A stretch of DNA of 64,000 nt from contig CAVTJL010000007.1 of the NCBI GenBank assembly GCA_963735065.1, forward strand, positions 186,001-250,000, in the 5' to 3' direction. This document shows positions 7,646-16,254 of the stretch, piece after piece; position 1 is the stretch's first letter, and every line of letters starts with the position of its first letter. The position numbers and the translations under genes are program-made. The notes beneath the pieces were generated by a model. The model did not search any database, was not told where the DNA came from, and saw only the letters and a list, made by a program, of their open reading frames with translations. The stretch comes from CAVTJL01 sp963735065 (lineage in GTDB: Bacteria; Pseudomonadota; Alphaproteobacteria; Geminicoccales; Geminicoccaceae).

Positions 7646-9181
7646 TCAGGCGAAGCTCTTGGAGAACTTGTCGGCCAGCGCCCTGAGCTTCTTCTCCGTA
7701 TCCTCGGAGAGCTGCCCCGAGCTCTGGATCTCGCTCAGAATGTCCTGGCCGTTGGCCCTCACCTCGCTCATGAACTCCTGCTCGAAGCGGGTCACGTCCG
7801 AGGTCTTGACCGCGTCCAGATAGCCATGCACGCCGCAGAAGATCACGCAGACCTGCTCGGCCATCTGCATCGGCTGGTATTGCGGCTGCTTCAGGAGCTC
7901 GGTGAGCCGGGCGCCACGGTTGAGGAGGCGCTGCGTGGCAGCGTCGAGATCGGAGGCGAACTGGGCGAACGCCGCCATCTCGCGGTACTGGGCGAGATCC
8001 AGCTTGATCGAGCCCGCGACCTTCTTCATCGCCTTGGTCTGCGCCGACGAGCCGACCCGGCTGACCGAGAGGCCGACGTTCACCGCCGGGCGGATGCCCT
8101 GGTAGAAGAGGCTGGTCTCGAGGAAGATCTGGCCGTCGGTGATCGAGATGACGTTCGTAGGGATGTAGGCCGAGACGTCGTTCGCCTGGGTCTCGACGAT
8201 CGGCAGCGCGGTCAGCGACCCGGCGCCATGATCGTCGCTCATCTTGGCGGCCCGCTCCAACAGGCGGGAGTGGAGATAGAAGACGTCGCCCGGAAACGCC
8301 TCGCGGCCCGGCGGGCGACGCAGCAGCAGCGACATCTGCCTGTAGGCCGTCGCCTGCTTCGAGAGGTCGTCGTAGACAATCACGGCGTGCATGCCGTTGT
8401 CGCGGAAGAACTCCCCCATCGCGCAGCCGGCGTAGGGTGCCAGGAACTGCATGGGCGCCGGATCGGAAGCCGTAGCCGCGACGATGATGCAGTAGTCGAG
8501 AGCGCCCCTGTCCTGCAGCGCCTTGACCAGCCGCGCGACCGACGAGCGCTTCTGCCCCACCGCCACATAGATGCAGTAGAGCTTCTTCTTCTCGTCCTCG
8601 CCCGCGGCCTCGTTGCTCGACTTCTGATTGAGGAAGCAGTCGATGGCGACGGCGGTCTTGCCGGTCTGCCGGTCGCCGATGATCAACTCGCGCTGGCCGC
8701 GGCCGACCGGGATCAGGCTGTCGATAGCCTTGAGCCCGGTCATCATCGGCTCGTGCACCGACTTCCTGGGGATGATGCCGGGTGCCTTGACGTCGACCAG
8801 CCGCCGCTCGGTTGCCTCGATCGGGCCCTTGCCGTCGATCGGGTTGCCCAGCGCGTCGACGACGCGGCCGAGCAGACCGCGCCCGACCGGCACGTCGACG
8901 ATCGACTTGGTGCGCTTGACCGTCCCACCCTCGCGGATGTTCTTGTCGTCACCGAAGATCACGATGCCGACATTGTCGGTCTCGAGGTTCAGCGCCATGC
9001 CGCGGGTGCCGTCCTCGAACTCGACCATCTCGCCCGCCTGGACCTCATCGAGGCCGTAGGCGCGGGCGATGCCGTCGCCGACGGAAAGGATGCGTCCGAC
9101 CTCGGCGACCTCGGCCTCCGTGCCGAAGTTGGCGATCTGCTCCTTGAGGATCGCCGAGATCTCGGCAGCACGAATATCCAT
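7646..9181 (-). CDS. atpA: F1Fo ATP synthase alpha subunit
   Basis: A 511-residue nucleotide-binding subunit with the P-loop GDRQTGKT at 169-176 and the alpha signature around PAVNVGLSVSRVGSSAQ (about residue 370). It is intact and of normal length. Its ATG overlaps or abuts the atpH stop at 9181, so the two are probably translationally coupled. Alpha alternates with beta in the F1 hexamer. Confidence 0.98.
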   Translation of the reverse strand: MDIRAAEISAILKEQIANFGTEAEVAEVGRILSVGDGIARAYGLDEVQAGEMVEFEDGTRGMALNLETDNVGIVIFGDDKNIREGGTVKRTKSIVDVPVGRGLLGRVVDALGNPIDGKGPIEATERRLVDVKAPGIIPRKSVHEPMMTGLKAIDSLIPVGRGQRELIIGDRQTGKTAVAIDCFLNQKSSNEAAGEDEKKKLYCIYVAVGQKRSSVARLVKALQDRGALDYCIIVAATASDPAPMQFLAPYAGCAMGEFFRDNGMHAVIVYDDLSKQATAYRQMSLLLRRPPGREAFPGDVFYLHSRLLERAAKMSDDHGAGSLTALPIVETQANDVSAYIPTNVISITDGQIFLETSLFYQGIRPAVNVGLSVSRVGSSAQTKAMKKVAGSIKLDLAQYREMAAFAQFASDLDAATQRLLNRGARLTELLKQPQYQPMQMAEQVCVIFCGVHGYLDAVKTSDVTRFEQEFMSEVRANGQDILSEIQSSGQLSEDTEKKLRALADKFSKSFA

Positions 9182-9768
9182 CAGGCAACCCCTCTCATGC
9201 TGAGCTCCAGCCTCTGCAGCTTCGCTCGCAACGATGCGTCGATCATCCGCGACCCTACGCGCACCACCACCCCGCCGAGAAGCGCGGGGTTAACGGACGC
9301 GCTGAGGCTGACGGCCTTGCCCACGAAACTGGCGACACTCTTCTCGAGGGTGGCCAGCTGCTCCGCGTCGAGCGGCACCGCCGAGACCACCTCCGCTGCA
9401 ACCTCGCCGCGGTGCGCAGCGAGAAGCTCCTTGAAGGAGCGAATGATCTGCTCGAGCGCGATGAGCCGGCGCTTCTGCGCCAACACGCCGAGGAAGCCCG
9501 CGACCAGCTTCCCCAGCCCGGCACGCTCCGCCAGCGACTCCACGGCGCGCTCCTGCTCGCCGCGCGACAGGACCGGGCTCGCCACGAGTCGCTGCAGATC
9601 GGCGCTCTCTCCGAGCATCGTCTCGACGGCCTTGAGGTCGCTCGCCACCTCGTCGATCTTCTTCTGCTCGAGAGCCAGATCGAGCAAGGCGGTGGCGTAG
9701 CGGGAGGCCAAGCCCGTCGCTATGGATGAGGTGGCAGGCACCTGGTGCTTCCCCGACTTGGACGACAC
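9181..9768 (-). CDS. atpH: F1Fo ATP synthase delta subunit
   Basis: A 195-residue OSCP/delta protein. After a short polar N-terminus the family begins at ATGLASRYATALLDLALEQ, and the C-terminal signature lies near VNPALLGGVVVRVGSRMIDASLRAKLQRL. It is the peripheral-stalk protein joining F1 to Fo. It is first in the F1 operon; the Fo genes (atpIBEF) are not nearby, as is usual in alphaproteobacteria, where F1 and Fo genes sit in separate operons. Confidence 0.95.
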   Translation of the reverse strand: MSSKSGKHQVPATSSIATGLASRYATALLDLALEQKKIDEVASDLKAVETMLGESADLQRLVASPVLSRGEQERAVESLAERAGLGKLVAGFLGVLAQKRRLIALEQIIRSFKELLAAHRGEVAAEVVSAVPLDAEQLATLEKSVASFVGKAVSLSASVNPALLGGVVVRVGSRMIDASLRAKLQRLELSMRGVA

Positions 9769-9899
9769 ACGGACGGGCCGACAGTCAGCGCCTCAGCTGA
9801 CCCCGTCTGCGAAGGCGACGGGCAGATAACACAGGAGTCATGCAGTCGCAAGACGAGCCGCCCGCGGCGGAAGCGGCTCCATCCGTCGCGATCGCCTCC

Positions 9900-10706
9900 T
9901 CAGCGAGCCCTCGCAAGGACCTCGTCGACGAAGGCGGGGACGACGACCGACGCCGGGCCCACACGCCGCTCCGCGAACCGATGCCCGACAGCGCTTGCCT
10001 CGAGATTGAGCTCCACGGTGTGTGCCCGGCCCGCCGCGTTGACGGCCTCAACGAAGCCCGCCGCCGGATGGACCTGCCCGGACGTGCCGATGGCGACGAA
10101 AAGGTCGCAGTGCTCGAGCGCCTCCATGATGGCGTCCAGGTGGCGAGGCATCTCGCCGAACCACACCACATCGGGTCGCAGGCCACCGCTATCATGACAG
10201 GACGGACATGCGATGTCGGTGCCGAGGTCCTGGCGCCACGGCCGGCTCGTGCCACAGCTCTGGCACAACGCACGCAGAAGCTCGCCATGCATGTGAAGCA
10301 GGTGGCGGGACCCGGCACGCTCGTGCAGGTCGTCCACGTTCTGGGTGATGAGCAGCACGTCGCCAGGCCAGGCAGCCTCGAGCTGCGCCAGAGCGAGGTG
10401 GGCAGCGTTCGGGCGCAGACCCGCCTCGAGGAGCTGTCGGCGCCGGACATTATAGAAGCGGTGGACGAGGTCGGGGTCGCGGGCAAAAGCCTCGGGCGTC
10501 GCGACATCCTGGGCTCGATGGCCCTCCCAGAGGCCGCCGGCGCCCCGGAAGGTCTGGAGCCCGGACTCGGCGGAGACCCCGGCTCCCGTCAGGACGACGA
10601 TCAAGCCTCGAGGCGCATCGCGCACGTCCTGCGCCGCAAGGCGCTTCGAGACCACATCAGGGGTGCGGGCAGGATCTGGCGGACGCGTATCGCTCCGCGA
10701 CGTCAT
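9900..10706 (-). CDS. cobB: Sirtuin (class III) NAD-dependent protein deacylase
   Basis: A SIR2 protein of up to 268 residues. It shows the NAD site GAGVSAESGLQTFRG (about 41-55), the TQNVDDLHERAG motif with catalytic His140 in HMHGEL, and four zinc cysteines (C148, C151, C167, C170). Tyr85 and Arg88 in FYNVRRRQ are the pair that lets CobB/SIRT5-type enzymes accept acidic acyl groups such as succinyl-lysine. The first 30 residues are poorly conserved and the ATG at 10706 lies only 7 bases after the 3' end of tRNA-Asn, so the true start may be further in (for example a GTG near 10625). Cotranscription with the tRNA is possible. Confidence 0.93.
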   Translation of the reverse strand: MTSRSDTRPPDPARTPDVVSKRLAAQDVRDAPRGLIVVLTGAGVSAESGLQTFRGAGGLWEGHRAQDVATPEAFARDPDLVHRFYNVRRRQLLEAGLRPNAAHLALAQLEAAWPGDVLLITQNVDDLHERAGSRHLLHMHGELLRALCQSCGTSRPWRQDLGTDIACPSCHDSGGLRPDVVWFGEMPRHLDAIMEALEHCDLFVAIGTSGQVHPAAGFVEAVNAAGRAHTVELNLEASAVGHRFAERRVGPASVVVPAFVDEVLARAR

Positions 10707-10713
10707 TGGGCGT

Positions 10714-10789
10714 TGGCTCCCCGGGCCGGACTCGAACCAGCGACCCAGCGGTTAACAGCCGCTTGCTCTACCAACTGAGCTACCGGGGA
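10714..10789 (-). tRNA. tRNA-Asn (GTT)
   Basis: The complement folds as a complete 76-base cloverleaf: acceptor TCCCCGG/CCGGGGA, D arm GCTC/GAGC, anticodon stem AGCGG/CCGCT with loop CTGTTAA (anticodon GTT), T arm GCTGG-TTCGAGT-CCGGC, discriminator G and an encoded CCA. It lies 62 bases downstream of tRNA-Cys on the same strand. Confidence 0.97.
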
Positions 10790-10851
10790 TCACACAACGC
10801 GGACGGGCCTATAGCAGAGCTTGCAACACGCATCCAGCCTTACGCCCGGCC

Positions 10852-10925
10852 TGGAGGCCCGGGCCGGAATCGAACCGACGTACGAGGATTTGCAGTCCTC
10901 TGCATGACCACTCTGCCACCGGGCC
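10852..10925 (-). tRNA. tRNA-Cys (GCA)
   Basis: A 74-base cloverleaf on the complement: acceptor GGCCCGG/CCGGGCC, anticodon loop CTGCAAA (anticodon GCA), T loop TTCGATT, discriminator T (U in RNA, the identity base expected for tRNA-Cys) and an encoded CCA. It probably shares a transcript with tRNA-Asn. Confidence 0.97.
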
Positions 10926-11063
10926 GTGGCGGGCGATAGATATGGGCCGGTGCCCGCCGGGTCAACACCCGGCAAGGGCGGCACACGAGTTGTCTCCTCG
11001 CCCCGCGACGGCTATAAGCCGCGCCGGTTCTCATCCATCGTCCGACCTCGCCGGGGAGCCCCG

Positions 11064-11717
11064 ATGACCGACTACGCCGCAGCCCGTCGAACGATGGTCG
11101 AAAATCAGCTGCGGCCGAGCAGGATCGAAGATCCGCGGCTTCTGGATGCGATGGGATCCATCCCGCGCGAGCAGTTCGTGCCGGCTGCGCTGCGCGGCGT
11201 GGCCTACGGCGACGAGGACATAGCGCTCGGCAATGGCCGGCACCTGATCGAGCCGCTGGCGCTCGCCAAGATGCTCCAGGCCGCCATGGTCCGGCCCGAC
11301 GACGTGGCCCTCGTCGTAGGCTGCGACACGGGATACACGGCGGCCGTGCTCGGCCGTCTGGCCGCCACGGTCTTCCTGCTCCTGGGCGACGACACCGCGG
11401 GCACCGCCGTCGACGAGCTGATCAGCGAGCTCGGGGTCGAGAACGTGGTCGTCCAGCAGGGCGATCCGGCAAAAGGCCTTCCGAGCCAGGCACCGTTCGA
11501 CGTCATCCTCCTCGCCGGCTCCGTGCGCGTCATCCCGCGCAGCCTGCTCGAGCAGCTGAGCGAGGGCGGGCGGCTCGTCGCCGTGGTTCGCGAGACGCAT
11601 GCCGGCAAGGTCACCCTCTGCCGCAAGGTTCACGGCGCCATCGGCCGCGTCACGCCCTTTGATGCCGACGTTCCCGAGCTCGTGGCGCTGCGTCCACCCC
11701 CATCCTTCGTCTTCTGA
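11064..11717 (+). CDS. Protein-L-isoaspartate O-methyltransferase-like protein
   Basis: A 217-residue protein from the ATG at 11064, which follows GGGGAG at a good distance. The frame is open further upstream but that part is not conserved. MTDYAAARRTMVENQLRPSRI...MGSIPREQFVP and GVAYGDEDI match the PCMT family. The SAM-binding motif I is altered: VVGCDTGYTAAVLG instead of the usual EIGTGSGYQAA, and the post-I acidic end reads LLLGDD. The enzyme may bind SAM weakly or have another role. It stands immediately before tolC, where alphaproteobacteria commonly have this family. Confidence 0.85.
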   Translation: MTDYAAARRTMVENQLRPSRIEDPRLLDAMGSIPREQFVPAALRGVAYGDEDIALGNGRHLIEPLALAKMLQAAMVRPDDVALVVGCDTGYTAAVLGRLAATVFLLLGDDTAGTAVDELISELGVENVVVQQGDPAKGLPSQAPFDVILLAGSVRVIPRSLLEQLSEGGRLVAVVRETHAGKVTLCRKVHGAIGRVTPFDADVPELVALRPPPSFVF

Positions 11718-11792
11718 CCTCGGGGCGCAGCCCAGGGTTGATCTCCGCTAATTGATCTAGCGCACAGATAGATTTCGTCCTATGAGCACGGT

Positions 11793-13184
11793 ATGTGGCA
11801 CGCCGTGCACATCAGCCTCGCCTGCGTCCTGGCGATCGGCGCCTTCCTCGAGGCGCCGGCCGCGCGGGCGACGACGCTCGAGGACGCGCTGATCAAGGTC
11901 TACCTCGAGAATCCTCGCCTCCAGGCGGCCCGTGCGAGCCTTCGGGCCAAGGACGAGGAGGTGGCCAAGGCACGCTCGGGATGGCGGCCCTCCCTCAGGG
12001 CCAGCTCGAGCGCCACCGTCGACCAGGCGAGCGGCAGCGAAGGCTCCGCCACGCTCCAGACCTTGAGCCAGTCCCTTTCCTTGGACCAGCCTCTCTATAG
12101 CGGCGGAGCGACGGTGGCCGGCGTGCGGCGTGCCGAGGATGTCGTCCGGGCAGGGCGGGCGCGACTCGCCGCGACCGAGCAGCAGGTGCTCTTGGACACC
12201 ACGCGGATCTACAGCGCCGTCGTCCGCGATGGGGCGCTTCTCGAGATCGCCCGCCAGAACGAGGCGAGACTGAAGGAGCTGTTGGCGGCTGCGCGCGACC
12301 GATACCGGTTCGGCGAGGTCACCCGGACCGACGTCGCCCAGGCCGAGACGCGCTATAGTGGCGGAATCGGGGACACCGCGGCCGCCGAAGGCCAGCTGGC
12401 CCTGTCGACGGCCGAGTTCACGCGGGTCACCGGCCTGCCGGCCGACGGCCTCAGCCCGCCCGGACCGGCGCTGGAGCTGCCGGCGACGGAGCAGGCGGCT
12501 CTGGCCCTGGTCGAGCAGCATCCGGCCGTCAAGGCCGCGCTCCACGACCTCGAGGCGGCGCAGGCGGGCGTCGACCTCGCCCTGGCCGGGCTCCGCCCCA
12601 GGCTGACGCTCAACGGCCAGATCGGGTACGCCTCCCAGCCGAGCGTGACGGTGAACTGGCAAAGCAACCTCGCCGTCGGCGCGACGCTGACCGTGCCGCT
12701 CTATCAGGGCGGCAGCGAATATGCGGCCGTCCGTCAGGCAAAGCAGCTGCTCGTGCAGCAGCGCTACGATCTCGATGACACGCGTCGCGCCGCCACACGC
12801 GACATCAAGGCCGCCTGGCAGTCCCTGCAGACCGCGACCACACGCATCCATTCGCTGCGGATCCAGGCCCGTGCCGCCACGATAGCCCTCGACGGCGTGC
12901 GACAGGAGGCCCTGGTCGGCGCCCGCACCGTGCTGGACGTGCTGGACGCGGAGCAGGAGGTCGCGGGCGCACACGCCGAGCTGGCCCGGGCTGAGGACCG
13001 GCAGGTGGTCGCCGGCTACACCCTTCGCGCGGCCATTGGCACCCTGACCGCCGATCGGCTCACCTTGCCGGTCGCGCGCTATGATCCGAAAGCCTACTAT
13101 CGCGCCACGAGTGGCAAGTGGTTCGGCGTTGGCCCACCGGTCGAAGGTGCTGGCGAGGCGGGCTCAGCCGAGGCCGGACGATGA
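11793..13184 (+). CDS. tolC: TolC family outer-membrane efflux channel protein
   Basis: A 463-residue protein with a Sec signal peptide (MWHAVHISLACVLAIGAFLEAPAARA) and two tandem OEP repeats. Each begins with a structural motif (TLEDALIKVYLENPRLQAARASLRAKDEEVAKARSG for the first) and carries the beta-strand segments such as SLSLDQPLYSGG and VGATLTVPLYQGG. The protein trimerises into an outer-membrane and periplasmic tunnel for type I secretion and RND or ABC efflux. The upstream 75 bases contain two TTGATCT copies (around 11735 and 11753). Confidence 0.94.
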   Translation: MWHAVHISLACVLAIGAFLEAPAARATTLEDALIKVYLENPRLQAARASLRAKDEEVAKARSGWRPSLRASSSATVDQASGSEGSATLQTLSQSLSLDQPLYSGGATVAGVRRAEDVVRAGRARLAATEQQVLLDTTRIYSAVVRDGALLEIARQNEARLKELLAAARDRYRFGEVTRTDVAQAETRYSGGIGDTAAAEGQLALSTAEFTRVTGLPADGLSPPGPALELPATEQAALALVEQHPAVKAALHDLEAAQAGVDLALAGLRPRLTLNGQIGYASQPSVTVNWQSNLAVGATLTVPLYQGGSEYAAVRQAKQLLVQQRYDLDDTRRAATRDIKAAWQSLQTATTRIHSLRIQARAATIALDGVRQEALVGARTVLDVLDAEQEVAGAHAELARAEDRQVVAGYTLRAAIGTLTADRLTLPVARYDPKAYYRATSGKWFGVGPPVEGAGEAGSAEAGR

Positions 13185-13277
13185 CGATCTGGACCGACGT
13201 GCGGGCGCGGCTCCGCGATCGGGCGGGCTCGCCGCCTGCAGCCCGCCCGGCCCGAGCCGCCACAGCGGGGAGATGCA

Positions 13278-13835
13278 ATGAGCGACAGCAGGAACATGCC
13301 CGAGCCGTCGATGGAGGAGATCCTGTCCTCGATCCGACGCATCATCGCCGATGAGCAGGACGAGGGCGAGCGCCCGCGCGAGGCTCTGACGGCGACCGGC
13401 GCGGAACGCGGGTCCGAGGAGGACGTGCTGGAGCTCACGGAGGAGGCGCCCGGCCGCGATGACAGATCCGCAGCGACCGCAGCCGCCGGCGAATCGCAGC
13501 CATCCGTGAGCGGGGCGCCCGAGGGCGCTCGCGACGGCAAGCTGCACGAGGCATCGAAGGACGGGATGGCCATGGACGCATCGACCCAGGACAACGCGTT
13601 GGTCTCGGCATCGGCGGCCAGCGCCAGCACGAGCGCGCTCTCGAAGCTGACCAAGGCCGCCGGCAGCGGGGACAAGCCGGCGACGCCAGGATCCGGGAAG
13701 ACGATCGAGGAGCTCGTGGTCGAGCTGATGCGGCCCGCCCTCAAGGAATGGCTCGACACGAATCTGGCGCCGATCGTCGAGCGCGTCGTCGAGCAGGAGG
13801 TAAAGAAGCTGGCACGCCGCGCCGAGCTGCTCTAG
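13278..13835 (+). CDS. popZ: PopZ/DUF2497 cell-pole organising protein
   Basis: A 185-residue protein that starts after a GGGGAG site. The conserved N-terminal interaction helix PSMEEILSSIRRIIADEQ (residues 10-27) and the C-terminal oligomerisation helices (TIEELVVELMRPALKEWL and LAPIVERVVEQEVKKLARR) are both present. Between them is an acidic, Pro/Ala/Ser-rich low-complexity linker of about 110 residues. PopZ forms condensed polar matrices that anchor chromosomal centromeres and signalling proteins in alphaproteobacteria. Here it lies between tolC and trmFO; valS, its common neighbour, is absent. Confidence 0.92.
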   Translation: MSDSRNMPEPSMEEILSSIRRIIADEQDEGERPREALTATGAERGSEEDVLELTEEAPGRDDRSAATAAAGESQPSVSGAPEGARDGKLHEASKDGMAMDASTQDNALVSASAASASTSALSKLTKAAGSGDKPATPGSGKTIEELVVELMRPALKEWLDTNLAPIVERVVEQEVKKLARRAELL

Positions 13836-13976
13836 GCGCCCGGACCCGACGGGGGCCCCGGCGGGACGTGACCCCGACAGCCGAGGGAGCGGGCAGCCCT
13901 TCGATGCTGCCGGCCTTGCTGGGACCTCGGGCTGCCTCTACCTCTGGCCCGGCGTCATCTGACCAGGGCTAGCCCA

Positions 13977-15359
13977 TTGACCATCGAACCGCGCGCGCAT
14001 GTCATCGGAGGCGGCCTCGCCGGCAGTGAGGCCGCGTGGCAGCTGGCCAGGGCCGGCATTCCAGTGATGCTGCACGAGATGCGTCCCCAGCGCAGCACCG
14101 ACGCGCACAAGACCGACCGCCTGGCCGAGCTCGTCTGCTCGAACTCCTTCAGGTCCGACGATGCGATGGGCAACGCCGTGGGGCTTCTCCACGAGGAGAT
14201 GCGCAGGCTGGGCTCGCTGGTGATGGCGACGGCCGATCGGCACAAGCTGCCGGCCGGTGGCGCCCTCGCGGTCGATCGCGAGCCCTTCGCGCAGGACATC
14301 ACCGACGCGCTCGGCGCCGAGCCGCTGGTCCAGATCCGGCGCGAGGAGGTAGACCGCCTGCCGCCGGCGCAATGGGGGCCCACGCTCGTCGCCACGGGGC
14401 CCCTCACCTCGTCGGCGCTCGCCGCCGATATCCGTCGGGTCGGCGGACAGGAGCATCTGGCCTTCTTCGACGCGATCGCCCCCATCGTGCATCGGGAGAC
14501 GATCGACATGGATCGGGCCTGGTTCCAGTCCCGCTACGACAAGCCGGGGCCGGGCGGCACAGGTGCCGACTACATCAACTGCCCCCTCGAGCGCGAGGGC
14601 TACGAGGCCTTCATCCAGGCACTGCTGGACGCCGAGAAGACGTCGTTCAAGGAGTGGGAGCAGAGCACGCCCTATTTCGAGGGCTGCCTGCCGATCGAGG
14701 TGATGGCCGAGCGCGGGCGGGAGACACTCCGCTTCGGCCCGATGAAGCCCGTCGGCCTCACCGACCCGCGCACCGACAGACGGCCCTGGGCGGTCGTGCA
14801 GCTCCGGCAGGACAACGCGCTGGGCACGCTCTTCAACATGGTGGGCTTCCAGACGAAGCTGAAGCATGCCGAGCAGGTCCGCATCTTCCGGACCATCCCG
14901 GGCCTCGAGCAGGCCACCTTCGCCCGCCTGGGCGGCCTGCACCGCAACACGTTCATCAACAGCCCGAAACTGCTGGACGCCGGGCTGCGCCTCAAGGCGG
15001 CGCCGCATATCCGGTTCGCCGGCCAGATCACCGGCGTCGAGGGCTATGTCGAGAGCGCCGCCATGGGCCTGCTGGCGGGACGGCTGATCGCCTGTGAGTT
15101 GCTGGGCCGGCCGATGGAGGGGCCACCGCCCGACACGGCGCACGGCGCGCTCCTCGCTCATATAACGGGGGGAGCCGTCGCCGACTCCTTCCAGCCCATG
15201 AACATCAACTTCGGGCTCTTCCCTCCGCCGCCCACCGGCACACCCAAGGACGGCCGCAAGCGGGCCCAGGCGGAGCGTGCCCTGGCTTCTCTCGAGGCCT
15301 GGCATGCAACCACTGCACGAGAGCTGCCGCTCACTTGTCAATCGCGCAGAATCGGTTAG
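13977..15359 (+). CDS. trmFO: TrmFO, folate-dependent tRNA m5U54 methyltransferase
   Basis: A 460-residue flavoprotein from a TTG start at 13977. The FAD-binding motif HVIGGGLAGSEAAWQLA is at residues 8-24, followed by MRPQRSTDAHKTDRLAELVCSNSFRSD, a strong TrmFO signature with its conserved cysteine. The C-terminal region (YVESAAMGLLAGRL...PMNINFGLFPP) is also typical. The enzyme uses methylene-tetrahydrofolate and FADH2 to methylate U54 in the T loop of tRNA. Confidence 0.96.
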   Translation: MTIEPRAHVIGGGLAGSEAAWQLARAGIPVMLHEMRPQRSTDAHKTDRLAELVCSNSFRSDDAMGNAVGLLHEEMRRLGSLVMATADRHKLPAGGALAVDREPFAQDITDALGAEPLVQIRREEVDRLPPAQWGPTLVATGPLTSSALAADIRRVGGQEHLAFFDAIAPIVHRETIDMDRAWFQSRYDKPGPGGTGADYINCPLEREGYEAFIQALLDAEKTSFKEWEQSTPYFEGCLPIEVMAERGRETLRFGPMKPVGLTDPRTDRRPWAVVQLRQDNALGTLFNMVGFQTKLKHAEQVRIFRTIPGLEQATFARLGGLHRNTFINSPKLLDAGLRLKAAPHIRFAGQITGVEGYVESAAMGLLAGRLIACELLGRPMEGPPPDTAHGALLAHITGGAVADSFQPMNINFGLFPPPPTGTPKDGRKRAQAERALASLEAWHATTARELPLTCQSRRIG

Positions 15360-15464
15360 TACTCCAGCGCATGCGCGCCCTGCCCGTCGCCCTGGCGCCG
15401 GCGCCGGGAGGGACCGATAGTCAGTCGAGACGCATACGGGGACCGATCGGAAAGCGATCCAGGC

Positions 15465-16209
15465 GTGCCATCAACAGTCGCAGCAACAACGCCCTCCGAG
15501 GCGCGCAGCTATCCCTTCCAGGTGCGTGGCTCGCTCCAGACCCTGCTTGCGCTGCGGCTGCTGGCGCCGGGCGACCCCGACTTCTTCACGAAGCTGATCG
15601 ACAAGATCGCCCACGCGCCGGACTTCTTCCGCGACGCGCCCATCGTGATCGATCTCGCCCCGATCGCGGACACGCCGCCGATCGACCTCGTCGAGTTCGT
15701 GCAGCGGCTGCGCGATCACCGGCTCGTCCCGGTCGGCATCCAAAACGGCTCCGCCGCCTGGAACGCTGCTGCCGGCGATGCCGGGCTTGCCGTCTTCCCG
15801 TCCGGCAGCGGCGCCTCGGAGCGCCCGGCCCGTGCGACAGGGCGGTGCGCCGCCTACCGCGACCGCGGCCGCCAAGCGGGGCGCGGCACAGCTCATCACC
15901 GAGCCTGTCCGCGGCGGCCAGCAGCTCCATGCTCCGGACGGCGACCTCGTGGTGCTGGGCGCCGTCGGGCACGGGGCCGAGCTTGCGGCCGCGGGCCACA
16001 TCCACGTCTATGGTGCCCTCCGCGGGCGCGCCTTCGCCGGCATCAACGGCGACGAGAAGGCCATGATCTTCTGCGACCAGCTGCACGCCGAGCTCTTGAG
16101 CATCGCCGGCGTCTATCTGGTCAACGAGGATATCGACCAGCGATTGCTCAATCGAAGGGTTCGGGTGCATTGCGACGGCGAGAAGCTCGTCCTCAATCCC
16201 TTGCCCTAG
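15465..16209 (+). pseudogene. minC: minC, division-site inhibitor, split by an apparent +1 frameshift
   Basis: The N-terminal MinC domain reads in one frame from the GTG at 15465 (SYPFQVRGSLQTLLALRLL...DLVEFVQRLRDHRLVPVGIQNG). The C-terminal beta-helix domain reads in the +1 frame and ends at 16209 (LITEPVRGGQQLHAPDGDLVVLGAVGHGAEL...GHIHVYGALRGRAFAG). The switch lies in the Ala/Pro-rich linker, roughly 15800-15880, and needs one extra base. The first frame has no early stop and would run into minD. Both domains look under purifying selection, so a sequencing error or a very recent mutation is likelier than old decay. MinC with MinD blocks FtsZ rings away from midcell; the order minC-minD-minE is standard. 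Confidence 0.88.
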
Positions 16210-16254
16210 CCAGCGACCCGCCGAGCCGGCTCAAGATCACGTCAGGAGGTCCCG

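Noticed and set aside
5356..9700. Very long open frames on the plus strand opposite the F1-ATPase genes (776 and 848 codons)
   Set aside because: They are antisense shadows created by high GC content. They show no domain, have low-complexity Arg/Asp/His composition and lie over fully conserved atpD, atpG, atpA and atpH.
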